Source of the DNA: JAAYAY01 sp964563135
GTDB taxonomy: Bacteria > Planctomycetota > Planctomycetia > Pirellulales > Thermoguttaceae
Direction of reading: 5' to 3'
DNA length: 64,000 nt
Assembly (NCBI GenBank): GCA_964563135.1
Contig: CAZLWV010000002.1
Location: 62,001 to 126,000 of the forward strand
In this document: positions 16,174-24,661 of the stretch, in pieces
Position numbering within the stretch: position 1 is the first letter of the stretch
Layout: each line of letters starts with the position of its first letter
Program-made: the position numbers and the translations under genes
The notes under the pieces: model-generated
The model's database searches: none
What the model was told of the DNA's origin: nothing
What the model saw: the letters and a program-made list of their open reading frames with translations, nothing else

Positions 16174-17772
16174 TCACGGTTTCTTCGCCGCATCGCCGGG
16201 TATCTCCGGCCGAACCGGTTCTGGCGAGAAGGGCACGAACTGGAAGGAGTACAGGTCCGCATCGCGGAGCACAAACCGCAGTCGCACCGGCTTGCCGGCT
16301 ACTGGCCGCACGTCGCCCCCCTTCTGCCATCGCACCACCAGCGCCGGATCGTCGCCGAACAACTCGCGGCAGTCGGCCAGGGTGTAGCCGGGAACAGGCT
16401 GGCCGGCTGCGTCCTGGATCTCCACCTGGATGCCCCCCGCGCCCGAAGTCGATGCGTTGAGCGCGAGATTGCCGCCGTCGAACACCAATGGTCTGGTGAG
16501 CAGTTCGCCGCCGGCGGCGGAAGCCTGCAGCGAGACGAAGCCGTCGAGCCGCAATGCCAGTCTCCGGAAACTCACATCGGTCCCTTGCCAGTAGTCTTCC
16601 GAAGTGAAGAGCGACAGCTCGTTGGGCGCATTGCCGAGGGTCGAACGCGTTTCTACTATGCCCCAGAAGACGAGATTGTCGCCATACACCCAGGAACCCT
16701 GGCTCAGCGGCCCCGGGCGCAGGAAGGCCTCATTCCAGCGGTGGAACAGCACGCCGTCGCGGCTGGTCATGAGCAGCCCATCGGTGATCGCCGTCCCGTA
16801 ACGGGGGCTCGCCTTGGCTCGGGCCAGTCGTTCTTCCAGTCCCGGCAGATCCATCATCGATTCCGACCAACCCCGATCGGTATACCGCATCGGGAATCCC
16901 ACAAAGATGTGCGGTGCCCGGTAGTAAGGCAGGATCTGGTTGGTGTAGAGCTGCTGGGGAGGCGAATCGACGTACTGGAGATCGGCCTGCCCCTCGAACG
17001 TCTGGAAATCCTTGGAGGTCGCGGTGCGGATGGCCCGGATCCCCGCCGGTTTCCACGTGGTGCCGTCGGCCACGCCTTCGGTGAAGATTCGCCAGTAGGC
17101 ACGATACTCCTTGCGGACCGGATCCCAGAAGGCCAGGTTTTCTGAATCGAACGCTCCCTCGGTAATGCGGGGCTTGTCGCTGGCCACGCTGAAGTGGATG
17201 CCGTCGGGCGAGTGGAGCAGGTACAGCCCGTGAGGCTTGCCGACGATGACACACTTGTAGCGCGCGTCGGGCGGGCAATCGGGGTTGGCGTCTTTGAATA
17301 CGGAGGTGTGGGCCGGATCCCCCTTGATCGCCGAGACGCTCTCGGGTGTGAGGATGATGTTGTTCTGTTTGGAGCCGTTGAACTCAAACAGCCCCAGTTC
17401 CGGCCGCCGCCAATGGATGCCGTCGTTGCTCTCGGCATAGCACAGGAACCAGGGATGTTCCGGAAGAGACTCGGCCGGCTTGCCCCCATGCCGGTAGTGG
17501 CCGCCATGGTAGTACATGCGGTACAACTGGCCGTCCTGAAACACGCTCGGATACCCGCAGGCATTTCCTTCCCAGGGGGCGTCAGTCCGGAGGACGATCT
17601 CCCGAGGTTCCGGCCGGTGGAGCGTGAGCCGAGCCTCGCCTGAGATCTTCTCCACAAGAAACTCGTCGACCAGCAGTTCGCGACGACTGCCAATGGCGAT
17701 GGCCGACTCAGGCTCGGCGCTGTTTCCTACCCCCACCGCAGTCAACAACAAGATAGCCAGCAAGGTCCTCAT
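16174..17772 (-). CDS. Exported five-bladed-propeller glycosidase-like protein (532 aa)
   Basis: The ATG at 17772 starts a signal peptide (MRTLLAILLLTAVGVGNSAE) and has GGGAG seven bases upstream; longer in-frame extensions are not needed. The mature part resembles the GH32/GH43-like beta-propeller superfamily: RRELLVDEFLVEKISG, YRMYYHGGHYRHGG, WFLCYAESNDGIHWRRPELG, ENLAFWDPVRKEYRAYWRIF. Blade-type motifs such as 'YAESNDGIHW' recur (LLHSPDGIHFS, LMTSRDGVLFHRW). It likely cleaves or binds an extracellular sugar. The substrate and the exact family are not resolved. Confidence 0.65.
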   Translation of the reverse strand: MRTLLAILLLTAVGVGNSAEPESAIAIGSRRELLVDEFLVEKISGEARLTLHRPEPREIVLRTDAPWEGNACGYPSVFQDGQLYRMYYHGGHYRHGGKPAESLPEHPWFLCYAESNDGIHWRRPELGLFEFNGSKQNNIILTPESVSAIKGDPAHTSVFKDANPDCPPDARYKCVIVGKPHGLYLLHSPDGIHFSVASDKPRITEGAFDSENLAFWDPVRKEYRAYWRIFTEGVADGTTWKPAGIRAIRTATSKDFQTFEGQADLQYVDSPPQQLYTNQILPYYRAPHIFVGFPMRYTDRGWSESMMDLPGLEERLARAKASPRYGTAITDGLLMTSRDGVLFHRWNEAFLRPGPLSQGSWVYGDNLVFWGIVETRSTLGNAPNELSLFTSEDYWQGTDVSFRRLALRLDGFVSLQASAAGGELLTRPLVFDGGNLALNASTSGAGGIQVEIQDAAGQPVPGYTLADCRELFGDDPALVVRWQKGGDVRPVAGKPVRLRFVLRDADLYSFQFVPFSPEPVRPEIPGDAAKKP

Positions 17773-18286
17773 AGCCCATCTCCCGACTCTGTGAAGAACC
17801 AACGATGCTTCCTTGCAGACCATTTTCCGCCATATACATACCACGTCCCTCGCATCGCTGCCAGCCCGCCGCCCCGTGGCCCCTGCTGCCTGACACCAGA
17901 CCCTGATGCTCCAGCGATACGGCAACGAGCAGACCTTGTTTCCATGCGAAGACGAACACAACCACGGATAGCACCTCCGGGTGGAGAGCACAAGAAACAG
18001 CGAGAATCTGCGGGCGGTTCGATTGGTGGCCCCGCGAAAGTTTTGCCACCGGTTCTTGAGACCCGTCGGAGTCCAAGGTAAGCTCTTCATTGTTGCGATG
18101 GAGGAGCGCCTTCCTTGACTGGGTGGTAGTCTCGTTGAAGTTGCGTTTCCAGCCCGATGGTGCGCATGGGATACCGGTCAGTTCTCCCATGGTCCTGCAC
18201 AGACATTTTAGTAGTGTTCGAACAGTCCAGTCATCGCCATCCTATTCCGTTGTGATGCGCGCCCAACGCGGCGCCAGGATCTGCAA
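17773..18286. other. 514-bp divergent intergenic region
   Basis: It separates the exported glycosidase-like gene (minus) from the first ceramidase-like gene (plus), so both promoters should be here. An A/T-rich stretch near 17829-17839 (CATATACAT) could be a minus-strand -10 region. No clear -35 or operator was found, and no coding sequence. Confidence 0.45.
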
Positions 18287-19756
18287 ATGAAGAAAATGCT
18301 TATGCTCCGCGCAGGACTCAAGGTTGCCTGTTCAGGTGTTTTGCTCTGGCTCTTGCTTCCGGCCCTGCTCTGCAGTGCGGAACTCCAGGTCGGGGCGGCG
18401 TCGGTCGACATCACGCCCACCAAGAACGTTGCCCTCTGGGGGCAGTTCGGCCTGCGGCTCTCCACCAAACCCGATACGCCGCTGACTGCCAACGCTGTTG
18501 CCCTCCAGTCCGGCGAGGCCAAGATCACGCTGGTCTCTCTCGACCTCCTCCAGCTTCCGGAAGTTGTCGTCCAGGCGATCCGCGACGCGGTGGCCCGCAA
18601 AGACGGCTCCATCCCGGTGGAGAGCATCGTGCTGACCGCCACCCACACCCATACCGCACCCGTGCTCGAGCCGGGAACGCCCGGCATTCCGGTCAACCCG
18701 GAAACGATGACCGTCGAAGAGACGATCTCCTTTCTGGCCGACAAGATCAGCGACGGCATTGTTGCTGCCTGGAAGAACCTCGCCCCCGGGAAGATGTCGT
18801 ACGGGCTCGACCGGAACAGCATCGGCTTCGGACGCCGCGCGGTGTATGCCGACGGCACGGCCAAGATGTACGGCAACACGAACCAGCCGGACTTCGTGAA
18901 TCTGGAAGGCATGGACGATGATGACGTGGGTTCCATTTTCTTCTACGACGCCCAGGATAAGCTCAAGGCGATCGCTGTCAACGTCGCCTGCCCCTCGCAG
19001 GTAGTCGAACACCTATCGGCGGTCAACGCCGACTACTGGCTTCCGGTTCGTAACCTTCTCAAGGCTCGCTATGGCGAAGGGGTCGTCGTTCTCGGCTGGG
19101 GGGCCGCGGCAGGCGACATGTCCCCTCGGCCGTTGCTTCACAAGGCGGCCAACGCCAGGATGCGGGCCCTGCGCGGCATCAACGAGCTGGAGGAAGTGGC
19201 CCGGCGGATCGACATCTCGGTGAGCCAGACCTTCGATGCCGCGCAGAAAGAGAAGTTCTCCGACCCCGTGCTGAAGCACGCGGCCGTCACCCTCCGGTTG
19301 CCCCTCTCCAAGATTTCCGAGGCCCAGTACCGGGAGGCCAAGGCAGCCTACGACGACGTTATGGCCCAGGTCGAAAAGGATCCGGCTTCCGCCTCGCGAG
19401 TGGCCTTCATGGCCAGGGACTGGCACCACGGCGTCATGGAGCGCTACGAGCAGTTGCAGAAGGATCCCGGCGCCACCTATCCCGTGGAGATCCACGTGGT
19501 GCGGATTGGCGACGTGGTCATCTGCTCCAACCCCTTCGAGTTGTATTGCGAATATGGAATTCGTATCAAGGCTCGTTCTCCCGCGACGCAAACGTTCATC
19601 CTGCAGATGTCGGGGTTCGGCAGCTACCTGCCGACCGCGCGGGCCCAGGCTGCCGGGCACTACTCGGCCGTTCCGCAGAGCAACATCATCGGGCCGGAGG
19701 GCGGCCAGATGCTCGTGGACAAGACGGTTGATGTCATCAACGAACTGTGGAAATAG
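18287..19756 (+). CDS. Neutral/alkaline ceramidase-like exported hydrolase, paralogue 1 (489 aa)
   Basis: A signal peptide (about 1-31) precedes a neutral/alkaline non-lysosomal ceramidase catalytic domain. The family's zinc-binding region is ATHTHTAP, and the region equivalent to the ceramidase GDxSP nucleophile serine is AAAGDMSPRP. At 489 aa it is shorter than classical bacterial ceramidases (about 650 aa), because the C-terminal Ig-like domain is missing. AGGA lies seven bases before the ATG. Two tandem paralogues lie downstream. In planctomycetes these proteins are probably general N-acyl or ester hydrolases; ceramide as substrate is unproven. Confidence 0.8.
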   Translation: MKKMLMLRAGLKVACSGVLLWLLLPALLCSAELQVGAASVDITPTKNVALWGQFGLRLSTKPDTPLTANAVALQSGEAKITLVSLDLLQLPEVVVQAIRDAVARKDGSIPVESIVLTATHTHTAPVLEPGTPGIPVNPETMTVEETISFLADKISDGIVAAWKNLAPGKMSYGLDRNSIGFGRRAVYADGTAKMYGNTNQPDFVNLEGMDDDDVGSIFFYDAQDKLKAIAVNVACPSQVVEHLSAVNADYWLPVRNLLKARYGEGVVVLGWGAAAGDMSPRPLLHKAANARMRALRGINELEEVARRIDISVSQTFDAAQKEKFSDPVLKHAAVTLRLPLSKISEAQYREAKAAYDDVMAQVEKDPASASRVAFMARDWHHGVMERYEQLQKDPGATYPVEIHVVRIGDVVICSNPFELYCEYGIRIKARSPATQTFILQMSGFGSYLPTARAQAAGHYSAVPQSNIIGPEGGQMLVDKTVDVINELWK

Positions 19757-19813
19757 ACCGGTTTTCGGACGCTCCAATGCGTCCTTCACACCTTGAACCA
19801 CGCGAGAATCACC

Positions 19814-21145
19814 ATGAACCACAAACTCACCCGGCGCGGTTTTCTTGCCGGAAGTCTTGCCGCCTCCGCGGCCAGTCCGCTTGTTGTTCCGTCTGCCGTC
19901 CTGGGAAAGGAGGGCCAACTTCCTCCCAGTGAACGGATCACCATTGCCGTCTTCGGCGTCGGTAATCGCGGCCGGCATTCGCTCAATGCGATGCGTCCCC
20001 TTCCCGATCACCAGGTCGTGGCCATTGCTGAGGCTCGGCGCGACCGCGGCGAGAGCGCCTGCCAGATGACCGAGGAGTTCTACGCCCAGCGGCTGGGGAC
20101 AGGTTCCTACAGCGGATGCAAGCTTTACAGCGATTTCCGCGAGATCCTTGCCCGCGACGATATCGATGCCGTGTGGGGAACCGTTCCCGACCACTGGCAC
20201 GGTTGCCTCTACAGCCGCGTCATCGAATCGGGCAAGGACATCTATGGCGAAAAGCCTCTCTCTCGCTGGATCGCCCAGGGCGTGAAGTTGAAGCAGCTCG
20301 TCCGGCAGCACGGCACCATCTTCCAGGTCGGCCTCCAGCAACGCAGCGATCCCAAGTTCCGCCTGGCCTGCAACCTCGCCCGGAATGGCTACCTGGGCAA
20401 GGTTTCCGAGGTCCAGGTAGCCGTCCCCGGCGGAACGGTCATTCCCGCCGTCCCACCCTGCGATCCGCCGGAAGGTTTTGACTGGGATCTGTGGACCGGC
20501 CCCGCCCCATTGTTCCCCTTCGACCCGCGAAGGGTCGAATGGCTGGGCCTCTACATGATCTCCCACTACTGTGCTGGCTTCATTACCAACTGGGGCGTCC
20601 ATCACCTCGACATCGCGGGCTGGGGCCTGCCCGAGATCTTCGAAAAACCATTCGAGGTATCCGGCCGCGGCATCCTCCCCGACAGCGGCATGGCCGACAC
20701 CTGGATCGCCTGGCAGATGCAGATGCAGTACGAGAGCGGACTGGTAATGAACTTCTGCAATACCGGCAATCCGTATGAGCAGGGAACGCGCTTCATCGGC
20801 GATGAGGGCTGGGTCCACGTCAATCGTGCCGGAATCAAGGCCAGCGACGAAAAGCTCCTCCAGGTTGTCTTGAAGGACAGCGATACCCACCTCCATGAGA
20901 GCCCGGCCTGGAACGATCCCTACACGGCCCACACGGCCGACTTCTTCCGTTCGATGCGGACGAGAAAGGAACCGGTCTGCCCGCTCCCCCAGGGCCACTA
21001 CGCTACGACCCTCGGCAACGTCTCCGATATCTCCCTGCGTCTGGGGCGAAAGCTTAAATGGGATCCTCAGAATGACTGCTTCATCGGGGACGACGAAGCC
21101 AATGCGCTCCTCAGCCGTGCCGAGCGCAGCCCATGGACCGTGTGA
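19814..21145 (+). CDS. Tat-exported Gfo/Idh/MocA family oxidoreductase (443 aa)
   Basis: A twin-arginine signal (LTRRGFLAGSLAASAAS) is followed by the nucleotide-binding motif VFGVGNRGRHS and the EKP motif (IYGEKPLSRW). A dehydrogenase-type catalytic His lies in NWGVHHLDIAGWGLP. The ATG at 19814 was preferred to a TTG at 19793. It begins 57 bp after ceramidase-like paralogue 1 on the same strand, so the two are probably co-transcribed. It likely acts on an exported sugar derivative released in the envelope. Confidence 0.88.
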   Translation: MNHKLTRRGFLAGSLAASAASPLVVPSAVLGKEGQLPPSERITIAVFGVGNRGRHSLNAMRPLPDHQVVAIAEARRDRGESACQMTEEFYAQRLGTGSYSGCKLYSDFREILARDDIDAVWGTVPDHWHGCLYSRVIESGKDIYGEKPLSRWIAQGVKLKQLVRQHGTIFQVGLQQRSDPKFRLACNLARNGYLGKVSEVQVAVPGGTVIPAVPPCDPPEGFDWDLWTGPAPLFPFDPRRVEWLGLYMISHYCAGFITNWGVHHLDIAGWGLPEIFEKPFEVSGRGILPDSGMADTWIAWQMQMQYESGLVMNFCNTGNPYEQGTRFIGDEGWVHVNRAGIKASDEKLLQVVLKDSDTHLHESPAWNDPYTAHTADFFRSMRTRKEPVCPLPQGHYATTLGNVSDISLRLGRKLKWDPQNDCFIGDDEANALLSRAERSPWTV

Positions 21146-21257
21146 GCCATGGCGAATGAGACGCCGTCGTTGTTCGCCGTGCGAAGAAGCGTCCCGAACA
21201 AACGCCTTTCTCCAACCAACCGGACTTACCAATTCAACCGTTAACGAGTCGATAGCC

Positions 21258-23351
21258 ATGAAACGTGCATGTTTGATTCTCGTGCTCTCCCTGGGTATCA
21301 GTTCGCTGGTGCTGGCCGACGACTGGGCAACCACAGGGAAGGGGGGCAGCGCAGGCAACCTGACCGCCGAACAGGCTGAGGCTGCATGGGCAGAAATGGC
21401 CAAGTACGAAGCCGGCCAGGACCAGAAATCGCTTCTGGCGATGAACTGGGTTGTGATTAACGCCATGAAGGATGCCAGTACGCGAGCGGCCACAGCCGCC
21501 CGGTTGGTCAAGGTACTCCAGGATCCGGCCACGACTCCTGCCGCCCGTCAGTACATCTGCGCCCAACTGTTCCAGGTCGGCACCGAAGCCGAGGTTGCGG
21601 CCGTCGCTCCCTTGGTTCTCGATCCCGCCACCTCCGACATGGCTCGCCTGTTCCTGGAGAGAGTCAAGTCCGATGCCTCGATCGCCGCCCTGCGCGGCGC
21701 GCTGGACAAGCTCAAGGGTCGTCCCCTGACGGGCGTGGTCAATTCCCTCTCGATCATGGGCGACGAGGCCTCGGTTGACAAGATCATTGCCTTGACGAAA
21801 GACGAAGATCCCATGGTGGCCCTGGCAGCCTGGCGGGCGCTTGGCAACTATGGCAGCGACGCTGTGGCGGGCTTCTTCATCGATTGCCTGAAGAAGGCGG
21901 AAAAAGCCTCCGCGCCGATGGAATCCGCGGCCGTGCGGACTGCCATTCTGCTGGGTTCGGCGGACAGGCAGGACAAGGCCATGGAGATCTATCGACTTCT
22001 GGCCGACGGCAAGCGATCCGTCGGTCCCCGTCAGGCGGGATTCCAGGCCGTGTTTGCCGCCACTCCCGACGACCAGAAGGCCTCGCTCATCGCCCAGTGG
22101 TCGAAATCGGCCGACGTGGTTCAACAGAAGATCGTCATTTCGCAACTGACTGTCTTGAGCGACGAGGCGCTTGAGCGTACGCTTCGCGAGGAAGGGATCG
22201 GCAAGAAGGTCGAAATTGCCCTCATGGAGGAACTGGCTGCCAGACAGGGAGAGAAGATGCTTCCCGCCATGCTCGAGGCCGTCAACAGCCCCGACCCAGC
22301 CAAGGTGCAGATGGCGCTGCGATTTCTCGGTTCTGTCGGCGATCCCCAGGTGATTCCCGTTCTGATCAAGGCCTTGAACTTCGACGAAGACAGCCGGAGG
22401 ATCGCCGCCGACGCCCTTGCCCAGCGAACCAAAGAGGATGTCGGTCCCGCGCTGCTCGAAGCGCTCAACAAGCAGGTCGAGATTCGCGAGCAGGTCGTCG
22501 AGATCCTCTCGAAGCTCAAGTACTACGAAGCCATCGACCCTCTGACCCGCCTGGCCCGCAACAGCGATCCGGCCGTATACGAAGGAGCCGTTGAAGGTCT
22601 GCGGGCCATCTGCGACCCCGATGAAACCGACCTCAAACGCATGCTGGCCCTCTACCTTGAGGTTCCGGCAGGCGCGCAGCGCGATTTTGTGGAACGGGCG
22701 GTCGCCTTCATCTGCGAGAAGAACTCGAAGGCCGGCGATCGTGCGACGATCCTTCTTGGTTTGGTGGGCAGCCATCCCGACAAGGACCAGGCCGCCTTCC
22801 AGGCTGTCGTGCTCCCGCTTCTCGGTCGGCTCGGAACGGAGGCTGTCTATGCCAAGATCGAACCGCTCCTCCGTTCTCCGCAGGCAGAGCTGTCTGCCGC
22901 CGCCGTTCGTGCCCTCTGCAACTGGCCGACGGCGGAACACGCCGCGGCCCTCTGGGAACTGGCCACGAAGTCCGACTCGAAGGCGTATCGCTCCCAGGCC
23001 TTAAGGGCCTATATCCGCGTGGTGACCCTTCCCAGCGACCGGCCGGAGGCCAAGACCCTCGAGATGCTGCAAAACGCCATGAAACTGGCCGACAGCAACG
23101 ACAACAAGAACCTCGCCCTTTCGCGTGCCGCCTCCGTGCGGACCCTGGAGACGGTCGACTGGGTCGCCAGTTACCTTGACGACCCCGATCTCGCGCAGGC
23201 CGCCTGCCGCGTGATCGTGGAACTGGCCCATCACCGTTTCCTCCGCCAGCCCAATAAGGCCCATTTCGAACCCATCCTGCGAAAGGTCGAGGCGACTGCC
23301 GAAGACAAGAACATTGCCGATCTGGCCGCCAAGGCCCGCATGGGCATGTAG
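21258..23351 (+). CDS. Exported HEAT-repeat protein (697 aa)
   Basis: A signal peptide (MKRACLILVLSLGISSLVLA) precedes a long alpha-solenoid made of HEAT-like repeats. Typical repeat helices are MALRFLGSVGDPQVIPVLIK, VEILSKLKYYEAIDPLTRLA and MVALAAWRALGNYGSDAVAG. Such proteins act as scaffolds for protein interaction and have no catalytic site. The ATG at 21258 was chosen because the signal peptide starts there. It follows the Gfo/Idh/MocA gene by 112 bp on the same strand and probably belongs to the same unit. Its partner may be one of the neighbouring exported enzymes. Confidence 0.8.
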   Translation: MKRACLILVLSLGISSLVLADDWATTGKGGSAGNLTAEQAEAAWAEMAKYEAGQDQKSLLAMNWVVINAMKDASTRAATAARLVKVLQDPATTPAARQYICAQLFQVGTEAEVAAVAPLVLDPATSDMARLFLERVKSDASIAALRGALDKLKGRPLTGVVNSLSIMGDEASVDKIIALTKDEDPMVALAAWRALGNYGSDAVAGFFIDCLKKAEKASAPMESAAVRTAILLGSADRQDKAMEIYRLLADGKRSVGPRQAGFQAVFAATPDDQKASLIAQWSKSADVVQQKIVISQLTVLSDEALERTLREEGIGKKVEIALMEELAARQGEKMLPAMLEAVNSPDPAKVQMALRFLGSVGDPQVIPVLIKALNFDEDSRRIAADALAQRTKEDVGPALLEALNKQVEIREQVVEILSKLKYYEAIDPLTRLARNSDPAVYEGAVEGLRAICDPDETDLKRMLALYLEVPAGAQRDFVERAVAFICEKNSKAGDRATILLGLVGSHPDKDQAAFQAVVLPLLGRLGTEAVYAKIEPLLRSPQAELSAAAVRALCNWPTAEHAAALWELATKSDSKAYRSQALRAYIRVVTLPSDRPEAKTLEMLQNAMKLADSNDNKNLALSRAASVRTLETVDWVASYLDDPDLAQAACRVIVELAHHRFLRQPNKAHFEPILRKVEATAEDKNIADLAAKARMGM

Positions 23352-23370
23352 ATCGCGTCTGAAGCCGCAA

Positions 23371-23437
23371 CCAGAGAACCATGCAAGAGCCGATCCTGCG
23401 GCCGCCCTTGCGCACTGACGGCGCAAGCGTCAATCAG
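23371..23437. repeat. Dispersed intergenic repeat family 1, copy B
   Basis: This copy shares GCAAGAGCCG, CGCCCTTG, TGACGGCGCAAGCGTCAATC with copy A at 3531 (about four-fifths of positions by eye) and aligns less well with copy C at 52417. It sits 20 bp after the HEAT-repeat gene. It contains the palindrome-like GACGGCGCAAGCGTC. See copy A for description. Confidence 0.55.
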
Positions 23438-23595
23438 ACTCCTGACGCTGCCCGCAGTCTCCGCCCGCGGGACAGCTCCTTGGCAGTTCTTGGATAGAGC
23501 TTGACATCCAGTCGAAGACGCCGGCAAATGCAGGAGAACCTGCGTCTCCGGCGTCACCTTTCGCAACCTCAGTTCAGCCCATCATCACCACTCCC

Positions 23596-24498
23596 ATGAA
23601 AACTCCCGTTCTTCTTGCCCCACTGCTGGGGGCCTTGGCCCTGTGCCCCGCCTTCGCCCAGGAACAGAACCCCGCTTTCAAGACCCGCGTTGCCGGGCGT
23701 GAGGCCGCGGCAAAGCTCGATTGGCAGATCGCCGTGGCGGCCTACACCTTCCGCCATTTCACATTCTTCGAAACCATCGATCGAGTGGCCGCACTTGGCA
23801 TCGAGCAGGTCGAAGGATTCAACTTCCAGAAGATCGGCTCCGACATTCCGGGGACCCTCAATCCCCTGAACATGTCGGCCGACGATCTCAGGAAGGTTCG
23901 CGACAAGCTCGAGAAGTCCGGCGTCAGGCTGGTCGCCCTTTACTACGGGAGTTTCCCGACCGACGAGGCCCAGTGCCGGGCGGTGTTCGAGAAGAGCAAG
24001 CAGTTGGGTGTGAAGTACTTTGTAAGCGAGCCCAAGCCGGAACTCCTGCCGATGCTCGACAAGCTCGCCCAGGAATATGACATGATCGTGGGCCTCCACG
24101 GCCACGACAAGAAGAGCTCCCCCACCACCTGGCATCCGGAACTCGTCGCCAAGCAGTGCCAGCCCTTCTCGTCGGCCATCGGTGCCTTCAGCGATACGGG
24201 CCACTGGATCCGCTCCGGGCTGAATCCCTCCGAGGGTGTCGAAATCCTCAAGGACCGGATCGTCGGCTTTGAGATCCACGATCTGCACGCCTCCGACGCC
24301 ACAGGTAACGATGTTCCGCTGGGAACCGGAGTCGGCAGGCTGTCCCAGATGCTCGAGGCCGTCGCCAGGGTCAAGACGGGCCCGGTTCTCTTGAGCATCG
24401 AGTGCAGTTTCAATCCGGAAGATCCTTCCGACGGCGTGAGGAAGAGCATTGAATTCCTGGATGGCCAGGCCAGACGTCTGGCAGGTACCAAACCATGA
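23596..24498 (+). CDS. Exported xylose-isomerase-like TIM-barrel protein (300 aa)
   Basis: A signal peptide (MKTPVLLAPLLGALALCPAFA) precedes a sugar-phosphate isomerase/epimerase (AP-endonuclease 2-like) TIM barrel. Candidate metal ligands are the Glu in GIEQVEGFNF, His in VGLHGHDKKS, Asp/His in AFSDTGHW, His in FEIHDLHAS and Glu in LLSIECSFN, which follows the order found in this superfamily. It lies in line with HEAT and Gfo/Idh/MocA genes. An exported isomerase next to exported oxidoreductases fits periplasmic sugar processing. The reaction is unknown. Confidence 0.8.
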   Translation: MKTPVLLAPLLGALALCPAFAQEQNPAFKTRVAGREAAAKLDWQIAVAAYTFRHFTFFETIDRVAALGIEQVEGFNFQKIGSDIPGTLNPLNMSADDLRKVRDKLEKSGVRLVALYYGSFPTDEAQCRAVFEKSKQLGVKYFVSEPKPELLPMLDKLAQEYDMIVGLHGHDKKSSPTTWHPELVAKQCQPFSSAIGAFSDTGHWIRSGLNPSEGVEILKDRIVGFEIHDLHASDATGNDVPLGTGVGRLSQMLEAVARVKTGPVLLSIECSFNPEDPSDGVRKSIEFLDGQARRLAGTKP

Positions 24499-24500
24499 CA

Positions 24501-24605
24501 TTAGTATCGCTCAATCGATGACTGTCCCGTGTCTGTTGGGGGAACATCACGGCGGAGCGTGATGGCTGCTATGGAATTGTGCCAGTCATTGATCGAGCGA
24601 TCCTC
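24501..24605 (+). repeat. Intergenic structured repeat family 2, copy D
   Basis: This ~105-bp element recurs at 56834-56939 and shares a 35-bp identical core (24531-24565). Its ends form a 19-bp imperfect inverted repeat: ATCGCTCAATCGATGACTG (24506-24524) with CAGTCATTGATCGAGCGAT (24583-24601), 17 of 19 positions paired. Inside, CATCACG (24545-24551) pairs with CGTGATG (24558-24564). It lies directly upstream of ceramidase-like paralogue 2. It could be a MITE or a structured RNA. Confidence 0.75.
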
Positions 24606-24661
24606 AGCCGCCGGGCGTTGGACGGCGCGTCGGTTGACAGAGACAACAAGGAACCTGGGCC

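Noticed and set aside
19013..21532. 839-codon minus-strand frame covering two plus-strand genes
   Set aside because: It crosses ceramidase-like and Gfo/Idh/MocA genes whose frames are unambiguous; no domain was recognised.
24501..24605. Known riboswitch classes or small ribozymes for repeat D/E
   Set aside because: Conserved cores of the cobalamin, TPP, SAM, glycine and c-di-GMP riboswitches and of the hammerhead ribozyme were not found in the element.
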